In this document: piece after piece, positions 1 through 6,570 of the stretch
How the letters are laid out: each line of letters begins with the position of its first letter
Numbering within the stretch: the stretch's first letter is position 1
Source of the DNA: Planctomycetota bacterium
GTDB lineage: Bacteria > Planctomycetota > Phycisphaerae > UBA1845 > UTPLA1
Reading direction: 5' to 3'
Length of the DNA stretch: 64,000 nucleotides
NCBI GenBank assembly: GCA_003576905.1
Contig: QEVG01000027.1
Coordinates: forward strand, 1 to 64,000
Translations under genes and position numbers: made by a program
The notes under the pieces: generated by a model
What the model was told of the DNA's origin: nothing
What the model saw: only the letters and a program-made list of their open reading frames with translations
Database searches by the model: none

Positions 1-1
1 C

Positions 2-751
2 GAGGCGGTGTACCAGCACGGCGACCAGATCGGGAGCATGCGGATGCTGACGTATGACGGAGCGTCGGTGGGCCGCCAGGCGGTGTACACGGCCTTCGGG
101 GAGCGGGTCTGGAGCGACGGCTCGATCGGGGCGACGCGGTACCAGTACGCCGGGGCGTGGGGGTACCAGACCTTCCCCGAGCACACCGGCCAGCCCGGCG
201 ATGAGATTCCGTTCATCCACGTCGGGCATCGGTGGTACGACCCGGCGACGGGGAGGTTCCTCCAGCGCGATCCGATTGGGATTCGTGGGGGCCTCAACCT
301 ATACAGTTTTGTCAAGAATACACCGGCCATGGCATTAGATCCCGACGGTCTCACGACTTTCTTGATCCATTGGAAGGAAGGAGGCGGAAGGGGAGTTGGC
401 CATACGGCGGTTTACTCATCCGAGACGGGGGCCTATCTCAGCTTTGTTCCGTGTTGTTCTATCTTTGGATCGCCGTCTTTTCCCGATCGCACATTATTCG
501 ACGATTACGGGAAGTATGGATTACCAACAGACATGTGGGTACTCGACGGATTAAACGAGAACGGCATACGTGACGTTGCAGACAAATACAATGGCGAATT
601 CTGGCAACCGCATCGTAACTGTATTACCGCTACTATGGAAGCATTAAATAATGCGGGTGTACCTGTGAATACGATTCCGCCACTTCCGCCGAAGGTCCGC
701 GAAGAACTTAATCGCGTGAGCAACCTAATGGGAGGGAGAAAGGCGTTTTGA
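2..751 (+). CDS. RHS repeat protein, C-terminal end with variable tip (5' truncated by window)
   Basis: The reading frame is open to the window edge, so this is the 3' part of a longer RHS gene. The first ~110 residues carry the RHS core ending: a YxYAG-like stretch, then RWYDPATGRF, then RDPIG, then NLYSFVKNTP, closing with DPDG. The remaining ~130 residues are a different tip. It contains GHTAVY and, further on, the motif HRNCITATMEAL. A His followed by a Cys in this order resembles circularly permuted papain-like (NlpC/P60, YiiX/LRAT-type) folds, so a peptidase or amidase toxin tip is possible; this is inference. The tip DNA is visibly lower in GC than the core, as is typical of exchanged RHS tips. 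The gene is followed 45 bp later by another low-GC gene. Confidence 0.85.
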   Translation, partial: EAVYQHGDQIGSMRMLTYDGASVGRQAVYTAFGERVWSDGSIGATRYQYAGAWGYQTFPEHTGQPGDEIPFIHVGHRWYDPATGRFLQRDPIGIRGGLNLYSFVKNTPAMALDPDGLTTFLIHWKEGGGRGVGHTAVYSSETGAYLSFVPCCSIFGSPSFPDRTLFDDYGKYGLPTDMWVLDGLNENGIRDVADKYNGEFWQPHRNCITATMEALNNAGVPVNTIPPLPPKVREELNRVSNLMGGRKAF

Positions 752-796
752 GCGCGCTCAGGAGACTCTTATCGTTACAACCTTGGAGATCACATC

Positions 797-1828
797 GTGT
801 TTTTGGCATCACTCATAATTCAAAGCGCATTGGCGGGTCCGTTATTGACCCGGATGATCACTCTCGACGAATATTGTATACTACGCGCATATACATATCA
901 CGTGCCAATTGTTGATCCAATACCTGTAAATGCCAGCCGACCAGATGTGCTAATTGAGCAGTACCACATCACATCCAATATCTCGCCGATTCGGTTTCAC
1001 GGTCAATTGCGGGAGAGAGCTGCGCTCTCTTGCCTCAAGAAGTGGATGACGCTTGGATCATTTGGTCAAATTCTTAGACATTCGACTAATCGGCGCATCG
1101 CCGATTGTCTCAAAACAGGGAACAATTACGATTTGATTAATCTCGGTGTGGTTGGTGTTCGGGAAAACGACGATTGTCTGGTTATTGCCAGGTACGGTGA
1201 GTTTGAGGCCCCGGACTGTTTCTTTCCTTCTTCGTATATGGTCAAGAAGATAGCTACTGGCACTGAGGTCTATTCTTGGAGCGTATGCCGACCCTGTCGC
1301 TGGAATGGGTTTTCTGGTTTTATCAATTCAGCTGGGCTGAGCTTTGTTATTTCAGCGCGCAACGTGGACGACGGCCGGTACGTTCCTATGATATGGAAAA
1401 GTGGAAATACTCGGCCGATCAATGGACGCGACGAATACGCATTTTCGGCATCGCCAGATGGTCGCCGCATTGTGTCTTGGAGAGTAACACAAGATGGGCG
1501 TCTCGACATCGATATGCTGAGTGAAGACATCGAGCAGGTCATTTGGAGTGCTAGTAAGGAGTTGGGTGCGCTCCATCGTGACGAATTGATTAGATGTCTT
1601 TGGAGCGATGACGGCCTAGTTTTTTCTTTATGGTACGACACACTCGGTACAAACTGTTCAATGATACACACGTTTGATAGTCGCTCTGGTGCAGAACTGG
1701 GTTCTAGGGAGTTGCCATTCGCGTCAGGAGCTGCTGGAGCGCTCGCAATTGCGCCAATAACAAATGTCATCGCGTCTATTGAATTGCTGGGTGTTGATAA
1801 ACTGTCGGATAGCGACGTACGCAAGTAA
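797..1828 (+). CDS. Hypothetical protein linked to the RHS tip (possible immunity or accessory protein)
   Basis: The product is 343 aa and I do not recognise the family. A GTG start at 797 is supported by GGAG about 8 nt upstream. The N-terminus (MFLASLIIQSALAG) is hydrophobic, ends in an A-x-A-like site and could be exported, although it lacks basic residues. The central part contains a stretch resembling beta-propeller (PD40/TolB-like) repeats: FSASPDGRRIVSW, followed by similar Trp/Asp-rich strands. GC is low, clearly below that of the genes from 1985 on and like that of the RHS tip, so both were probably acquired together. Immunity to the RHS tip is suggested only by position; immunity proteins are usually smaller and cytosolic, so an accessory secreted protein is equally possible. 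Confidence 0.6.
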   Translation: MFLASLIIQSALAGPLLTRMITLDEYCILRAYTYHVPIVDPIPVNASRPDVLIEQYHITSNISPIRFHGQLRERAALSCLKKWMTLGSFGQILRHSTNRRIADCLKTGNNYDLINLGVVGVRENDDCLVIARYGEFEAPDCFFPSSYMVKKIATGTEVYSWSVCRPCRWNGFSGFINSAGLSFVISARNVDDGRYVPMIWKSGNTRPINGRDEYAFSASPDGRRIVSWRVTQDGRLDIDMLSEDIEQVIWSASKELGALHRDELIRCLWSDDGLVFSLWYDTLGTNCSMIHTFDSRSGAELGSRELPFASGAAGALAIAPITNVIASIELLGVDKLSDSDVRK

Positions 1829-1984
1829 TGATTCGAGGCCGTGGCCTGCTCCCCGAAACTTGATCCAGTGCTAATGAGTCTTTTTTGCCGCGTGCATACC
1901 GAGACCTGTGGCTTACGCCAGGCAGGGGTCGAGGGAGCCGTGGCCCCCCACCTGAAGGCAACGCCATGGCAGTCGGCGGGCCGG

Positions 1985-2404
1985 TCAGTCGAACTCGAGC
2001 ACGCCTTTGCCGAGGTCGTAGATGAGGCCGACGAGGAGGAGGCCGAAGAAGATGGCCATTTCGACGAAGAGGAAGGTCATCAGCGAGGGGTCGCCCGCGC
2101 CGCGGGCGTCGAGGAAGGCCACGGCCCAGGGGTAGAGGAAGATCAATTCCACGTCGAACAGGAGGAACAGCATCGCCACAAGGTAGAACCGCACGTTAAA
2201 CCGGCGGCGGGCGTCGCCGATGACGGGCATGCCGCTCTCGTAGGTCTCGTCCTTGCGCGGGCCCTTGCGCTGGGCCTTGGGAAGAACATGGGTGATGACC
2301 AGGATCAGCGTCGAGACGAACATCACCACGAGGATCAGCACCAGGATCGGCCCGTACCCCAGCGACGGCAGGTCGGTCTTTGAGATGTCGGCGAGCGGAT
2401 ACAT
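1985..2404 (-). CDS. nuoA: NADH-quinone oxidoreductase subunit A
   Basis: This small membrane subunit of respiratory complex I is 139 aa, the usual NuoA length. It has three hydrophobic segments (about residues 15-37, 75-97 and 107-130). It carries the family hallmarks: YESG after the first helix, then FNVRFYLVAMLFLLFDVELIFLYPW (quoted in part: FYLVAMLFLLFDVE), with the conserved acidic DVE in the second helix. The ATG at 2404 is preferred over one 60 nt upstream because AGAGGGA lies about 6 nt before it. No other nuo gene is adjacent, which is unusual because nuoA normally heads the nuo operon; the remaining subunits must be encoded elsewhere. Confidence 0.93.
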   Translation of the reverse strand: MYPLADISKTDLPSLGYGPILVLILVVMFVSTLILVITHVLPKAQRKGPRKDETYESGMPVIGDARRRFNVRFYLVAMLFLLFDVELIFLYPWAVAFLDARGAGDPSLMTFLFVEMAIFFGLLLVGLIYDLGKGVLEFD

Positions 2405-2756
2405 CGGTTCCCTCTGTCCGGATCGGCCCCCGGCAGCCGAGGCCGGGGCGAATGCCAGGAACATGGTAACGGATGCCCGGCCGGGGGGAAGCGGTGGGCG
2501 AAGAGGTCGAGAAACCGGTGGGAAACGGAGCTGCGCGGGGAGCGGGCCGCGAAGAACAGGGCATGACGGGTACCCCGCTCTTGCGGGGCCAGGGTCGAGC
2601 GCGGGCGTGACGCGTCCCTTGCGGTCGGTGTTCGGATTGGGACCGGCGGTGATCCAAAAAGCGGGCGGGGCGCCGGGGCCACCCTTGTCTGCCCGGCGCC
2701 CGCACCCAGGCTTCCGGACACGGCGATCTCCCCAGCGCCGTGCCCGGAGCAGTCGT
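2404..2756. other. Gap between nuoA and sulP
   Basis: The gap holds the terminator of the upstream operon and about 250 bp of GC-rich DNA that should contain the nuoA promoter. I saw no clear -35/-10 pair and no convincing gene; the open frames here are high-GC artefacts. Confidence 0.4.
2656..2703 (-). terminator. Rho-independent terminator after the carbonic anhydrase/SulP operon
   Basis: Read on the minus strand, GCGGGCGCCGGG (2692-2703) pairs with CCCGGCGCCCCGC across a 13-nt loop with one bulged C. It is followed within a few bases by TTTTT (2656-2660). It lies about 50 bp past the SulP stop codon. Confidence 0.7.
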
Positions 2757-4372
2757 TAATGTGCCCCGGCGGTGAGGGCATCGCGCATCGAGGGTCGCCT
2801 GCCGTTTGAGGCTTCTCCGCCATCGGGGGCGTTTACTGCGGAGTCGTCGGCGGAGTCGTCTGCGCGGAACTTTGCGGTGAGGTCGTCCCAGTCCATGACC
2901 AGGCGTCCGCCGGTGGCCTTGTGCTGCTTCTCCCAGTTGACGAAGAGGTCCAGGCAGGCGTGGTCGATATAGGTGAGCTTCTCGAAGTGGACGTGAAGCT
3001 CGGTGGTCGGCCGGACCTGTTCGAGCATCTGGGCGAGCAGGGGAAGGCGGATAAAGGTCGCCGCACCGCTGAGGAGCAGGACGGTTCGGTCGCGCTCGGG
3101 CTGATCTTCGAGCCGGACGTCGAGATGGGTGAAGTTGTAGAGCAGCTTGGCCATGGAGAGGCCGACGCCGACGAGCACGCCGGTGAGCAGGCCGGAGACG
3201 ACGATCATCGCGATCGTGACGACGTAAATGGCGGCCTCGCCGCGGCTGATGGTGGAGAGCTGGCGCATGGTCTTGAAGTCGACGAGCTTGTAGCCGGTAT
3301 AAACGAGGAGTGCCGCGAGGCTGGCGGTGGGGATCATGCGCAGCACGAACGGCAAAGCGGCGACGAAGACAAGGAGCCAGAGGCCGTGCAGGATCGCCGA
3401 GGCGCGGGTCCTGGCGCCGGCCCCGACATTGGCGGCGCTGCGGACGATGACGCCGGTCATGGGCAGGGCGCCGGCGAAGCCGCAGAGCATGTTGCCCGTG
3501 CCCTGGGCGATCAGCTCCTTGTCGTACTTCGTGCGCGGGCCGGTGTGGAGCTGGTCAACGGCGGTGGCGCAGAGGAGCGTCTCAGCGCTGGCGACGAAGG
3601 CCACGGCGAGGGCGGCGAGCATGATCTGCCCGTCGATGAGCCGGGCCAGCTCGGACCAGGCGGGCACATTCACCGCGTCGAGGATCCGATCGGGCAGCGA
3701 AACGCGGCTGATCGGTAGCTTGAAGACGGCGGCGACGACCGTGGCCACAAAGACGGCGACGAGCGGCGCGGGGATGACCTTCAATTGCTTGGGGGCGAGA
3801 GGTTTCCAGAGGATGATGAGCAGGATGGTGAGCAGGCCGATCATGGCCGCCAGGTGATGCGGCGAATCGTCAAGCGGCACGACGCCCTTGTAGATGGACT
3901 CGGGCACCGAGAGGAGGTTCGCCAGCCCTGAGCCGCGCGGGGCGTCGTCGACCATGACGTGAAACTGGCTGGCGAAGATGAGGACGCCGATTCCGGCGAG
4001 CATGCCCTTTATCACTGAGGGGGAAACGGCGCGAAACCACTGGCCGAGGCCCAGGAACCCGGCGACAAGCTGAAGGGCGCCGGCAAGAAGGACGATCGGC
4101 CCGAGGACGGCGACGCCGTCGCGCTGAACAATCTCGTAGACCATGACGGTGAGGCCGGCGGCGGGGCCGCTGACCTGAAGCGGGGCCCCAGCGAGCGCGC
4201 CGACGACGATTCCGCCGATGATGCCGGTGATGAGACCGGCGGCGGGTGGGAGCCCGGAAGCAATGGCGATGCCCATGCACAGGGGCAGGGCCACGAGAAA
4301 GACGACGATCGAGGCGAGCAGATCGTTCTTGAGAAACTGCAGCGGGTAGATGGAATCCTTGTCACGAGTCAT
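2756..4372 (-). CDS. SulP-family anion (probably bicarbonate) transporter with STAS domain
   Basis: This integral membrane transporter is 538 aa. The first ~400 residues form 10-12 hydrophobic segments and start with the SulP pattern LPLCMGIAIASGLPPAAGL, followed by a second-helix glycine-rich stretch (LAGAPLQVSGPAAGLTV). A cytoplasmic STAS domain follows at about residues 425-505 (LLLSGAATFIRLPLL, then THLH-like strands with YIDHACLDLF). It lies 40 bp downstream of a beta-carbonic anhydrase gene in the same orientation, an arrangement known for SulP bicarbonate carriers, so bicarbonate is the likely substrate. Sulfate or other anions remain possible because specificity cannot be read from the sequence. 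An intrinsic terminator follows. Confidence 0.9.
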   Translation of the reverse strand: MTRDKDSIYPLQFLKNDLLASIVVFLVALPLCMGIAIASGLPPAAGLITGIIGGIVVGALAGAPLQVSGPAAGLTVMVYEIVQRDGVAVLGPIVLLAGALQLVAGFLGLGQWFRAVSPSVIKGMLAGIGVLIFASQFHVMVDDAPRGSGLANLLSVPESIYKGVVPLDDSPHHLAAMIGLLTILLIILWKPLAPKQLKVIPAPLVAVFVATVVAAVFKLPISRVSLPDRILDAVNVPAWSELARLIDGQIMLAALAVAFVASAETLLCATAVDQLHTGPRTKYDKELIAQGTGNMLCGFAGALPMTGVIVRSAANVGAGARTRASAILHGLWLLVFVAALPFVLRMIPTASLAALLVYTGYKLVDFKTMRQLSTISRGEAAIYVVTIAMIVVSGLLTGVLVGVGLSMAKLLYNFTHLDVRLEDQPERDRTVLLLSGAATFIRLPLLAQMLEQVRPTTELHVHFEKLTYIDHACLDLFVNWEKQHKATGGRLVMDWDDLTAKFRADDSADDSAVNAPDGGEASNGRRPSMRDALTAGAH

Positions 4373-4412
4373 ATGGGTATCACCCTGTCTTCGTTGGCGG
4401 GAACGGATGCCG

Positions 4413-5054
4413 TCAGACCGACACGCTCTTTCGATTCCTGGTCAGCGACACGAACTCCCTACGCTCGGGGTCAAACTCCGAAACGTCGCCCGCGCCGATG
4501 TCATAGACCCATCCGTACAGGTGGAGATGGCCGGAGGCGACGCGCGCGGCGACGGAGGGATGGGTCTTGAGATGTTCGATCTGCATGAGAACGTTCTGCT
4601 CGATGGCGACGCGGATGCGTTCGGACTCGGGGAGGTCCTGGAAGTTTTTCTGCATGACGCGCAGGGTGCTCTCGGCGTAATGCAGCCAGGAAACGACGGA
4701 GGGCAGATCGGACAATTCGCTGCGGCGCAGCAGGGCGCTCATCGCCCCGCAGTTTGAATGGCCGCAGGTGATGATGTCCTCGACGCCGAGGACTTCGACG
4801 GCGTACTCGATGGTCGCGGCCTCACTTCCGGGATCGGCGTGGCTGTACGGGGGAACGATGTTTCCGGGGTTACGAAGAATGAACAAGTCGCCCGGCTCGG
4901 TCTGGGTGATCAAGTTCGGGTGGACGCGGGAATCTGAACAGGTGATGAAGAGCGCGCGCGGGCGCTGGGCCTTGGCGAGAGACTCAAAGAACTCCCGCTG
5001 CTGGGGGAAGATGAAGTCGTGGAAATTGATGACGCCTTGTCGGACCTTTTCCAT
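4413..5054 (-). CDS. Beta-class carbonic anhydrase
   Basis: This zinc enzyme interconverts CO2 and bicarbonate. The 213-aa protein shows all beta-class ligands: C39 and D41-R43 in CSDSR, then H99 and C102 in CGHSNCG. The start at 5054 is chosen because AAGGAG lies about 8 nt upstream; a longer reading frame to 5144 adds a basic Cys-containing leader without a ribosome site. It is first in a two-gene operon with the SulP transporter, which suggests that the enzyme sets up or consumes the imported bicarbonate pool. The protein has no signal peptide and should be cytoplasmic. Confidence 0.95.
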   Translation of the reverse strand: MEKVRQGVINFHDFIFPQQREFFESLAKAQRPRALFITCSDSRVHPNLITQTEPGDLFILRNPGNIVPPYSHADPGSEAATIEYAVEVLGVEDIITCGHSNCGAMSALLRRSELSDLPSVVSWLHYAESTLRVMQKNFQDLPESERIRVAIEQNVLMQIEHLKTHPSVAARVASGHLHLYGWVYDIGAGDVSEFDPERREFVSLTRNRKSVSV

Positions 5055-5196
5055 GGGAATATCTCCTTTTTTCCGGCGGCGCGACACACGCGCACACGGA
5101 CACAAAGGGACCGCGCCGACGCGTTGGTGCAGCGCCGGCGGCAATCATAGCCAGTATCTTATCGATGAGACGCGGATATGCGGCGAACGACGCGGA

Positions 5197-5592
5197 TCAG
5201 ACGGTGAGCATGCCGCCGAATCCGTTGACGCGGGCACGCTGCGGATCGGCACCGGGAGGCAGGCCGGACCGGAGCGAGAAGCCGCGCTGACGGACGCCGC
5301 AGTCCCGCTGGCCGGTGATGATGCGCGTGGAAAGGGCCGGCCCGCGGCGATCCGCCCGGTACCGACCAATGGTGGTGATGTCCTCGACTCGGGCGCCGGA
5401 AGCGTGGCGGAGTTCTTCCTGTACGTTGCCGCCTCCGCGATTTTCCTCTTCGGTGACGCGGACGCTGGGCATGCTGACGCGCCATGCCACGGGCGAGCCC
5501 TGGACAAGCAGGAGCGTGCAGACAAAGGCCGTCAACCGCGCGAGCGATTGTCTGCCTGCGAATCGGCGGATGATGTTGAGCGGTCGCAGCAT
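5197..5592 (-). CDS. Hypothetical secreted protein
   Basis: This is a weakly supported 131-aa frame. From the ATG at 5592 it has a basic start, then a hydrophobic segment (LTAFVCTLLLVQG, about residues 20-32) that would serve as a signal peptide or single anchor. The rest is polar, without recognisable motifs. I see no clear ribosome binding site. The frame extends upstream to 5700, but the signal-like segment favours the shorter start. It lies upstream of, and in the same orientation as, the carbonic anhydrase gene, with a gap of about 140 bp. It could be a false frame in GC-rich DNA. Confidence 0.4.
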   Translation of the reverse strand: MLRPLNIIRRFAGRQSLARLTAFVCTLLLVQGSPVAWRVSMPSVRVTEEENRGGGNVQEELRHASGARVEDITTIGRYRADRRGPALSTRIITGQRDCGVRQRGFSLRSGLPPGADPQRARVNGFGGMLTV

Positions 5593-5782
5593 TTCGTTTC
5601 GTACAGGATCAGCGGCTATCTTGGTCCTTTGACCGGCCCGCAGTTGCCGCAGCCCAGGGATTCTTCTGCCGGCGTACGAGTCCGCAGAGTCACGTGGCAT
5701 TATCGGCGTTTCGCTCCGGCCAAGACATTATACGGGAAAACCGCTCGGAGCGTTCTCGCCAAAATAGCGGATCCTCGGAAAT

Positions 5783-5806
5783 AATACCCCCGTTTTCGGG
5801 CCAGGC
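5783..5806 (+). repeat. 24-nt element, copy 1, upstream of the sigma factor gene
   Basis: The element reads AATACCCCCG followed by TTTTCGGGCCAGGC. A near-identical element lies at 6544-6568, just before the kinase gene. The two differ only by one C/G exchange and a C-to-AA change near the 3' part. Placement before both genes of the module suggests a shared regulatory signal. Confidence 0.6.
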
Positions 5807-5886
5807 ACGTGGAATTCGGTGGTCCCGGAGAATTTCATTTTACGCCCGGATATCCCGACCGATGTAGGAATGCCGTCGGGCCACGC

Positions 5887-5903
5887 TTAACATATGTTAA
5901 AAT
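5887..5903 (+). promoter_or_regulatory. Perfect 14-bp palindrome overlapping a -10-like hexamer before the sigma gene
   Basis: TTAACATATGTTAA (5887-5900) is a perfect palindrome in otherwise GC-rich DNA. It overlaps TAAAAT (5898-5903), a plausible -10, about 28 bp before the ATG at 5931. It may be an operator. No good -35 is visible. Confidence 0.5.
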
Positions 5904-5930
5904 AGGCGAAAGCAGCCGGAGGTATGCACT

Positions 5931-6497
5931 ATGGAATCCGGGGAAAGCACGATCGCCGAAGACGCCGCGCTCCTGGCAAGCATGCGGGCCGGTAACGAAG
6001 AAGCGGCCACGCGGCTGTCAGAGCGCTACTGGCCGGCGCTTTATCGGTTCTGCCTCTCGTACCTGGCGGATGAGCCGCTCTCGGAAGACGTCACACAGGA
6101 AACGTTTGCGGCATTGTCGGGAACGGACAACCCCCCCTCCGGCGACGTTCGTCCCTGGCTTTACAAGGTTGCCCGAAACCGATGTCTCGACATCCTTCGG
6201 CGTCACGACCGGAGCCCGACGCACCATAGGCCGTTCCGAACCGGATTTGACCCTTCGTTCTCCACCGCCGGTCCGGCCACGCGCGCAGCGAACAACGAGC
6301 GGCAGGAGATCCTCCGCCAGGTTATCGCGTCGATGCCGGAAGAATATCGAAGTGTACTGATGCTCAAGCACATCGAGGGGCTCTCGCGGATTCAGATCGC
6401 CGAGGCCCTCGAAGTGAGCGAACCGACGATCAAGGGTCGGCTCGTTCGGGCGTCCGAGTATCTGCGCGAAGAGCTTCGCAAGTACTCAACGGCCTGA
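5931..6497 (+). CDS. ECF-type RNA polymerase sigma factor
   Basis: This 188-aa sigma-70 family factor has region 2 at about residues 20-95 (RYWPALYRFCLSYL, then EDVTQETFAAL and WLYKVARNRCLDILRR) and region 4 at about 125-182 (MPEEYRSVLMLKHIEGLSR, then IAEALEVSEPTIKGRLVRA, a helix-turn-helix). GGAGG sits about 9 nt before the ATG. It lies 73 bp upstream of a Ser/Thr kinase gene in the same orientation. Sigma factors paired with such kinases (the ECF-STK groups) are established for Planctomycetota. The kinase here also has an anti-sigma-like zinc motif, so it is the probable regulator. Confidence 0.93.
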   Translation: MESGESTIAEDAALLASMRAGNEEAATRLSERYWPALYRFCLSYLADEPLSEDVTQETFAALSGTDNPPSGDVRPWLYKVARNRCLDILRRHDRSPTHHRPFRTGFDPSFSTAGPATRAANNERQEILRQVIASMPEEYRSVLMLKHIEGLSRIQIAEALEVSEPTIKGRLVRASEYLREELRKYSTA

Positions 6498-6543
6498 GCG
6501 GCGCGGCGGAGCAAGGGCCGGCGCGGGTGCCCGGCGGCCCGCG

Positions 6544-6568
6544 AATACCCCCCTTTTCGGGAACAGGC
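6544..6568 (+). repeat. 25-nt element, copy 2, immediately before the kinase gene
   Basis: The element reads AATACCCCCC followed by TTTTCGGGAACAGGC and ends 2 nt before the kinase ATG. It matches the element at 5783-5806. It could be part of a promoter or a translational control site. Confidence 0.6.
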
Positions 6569-6570
6569 GA

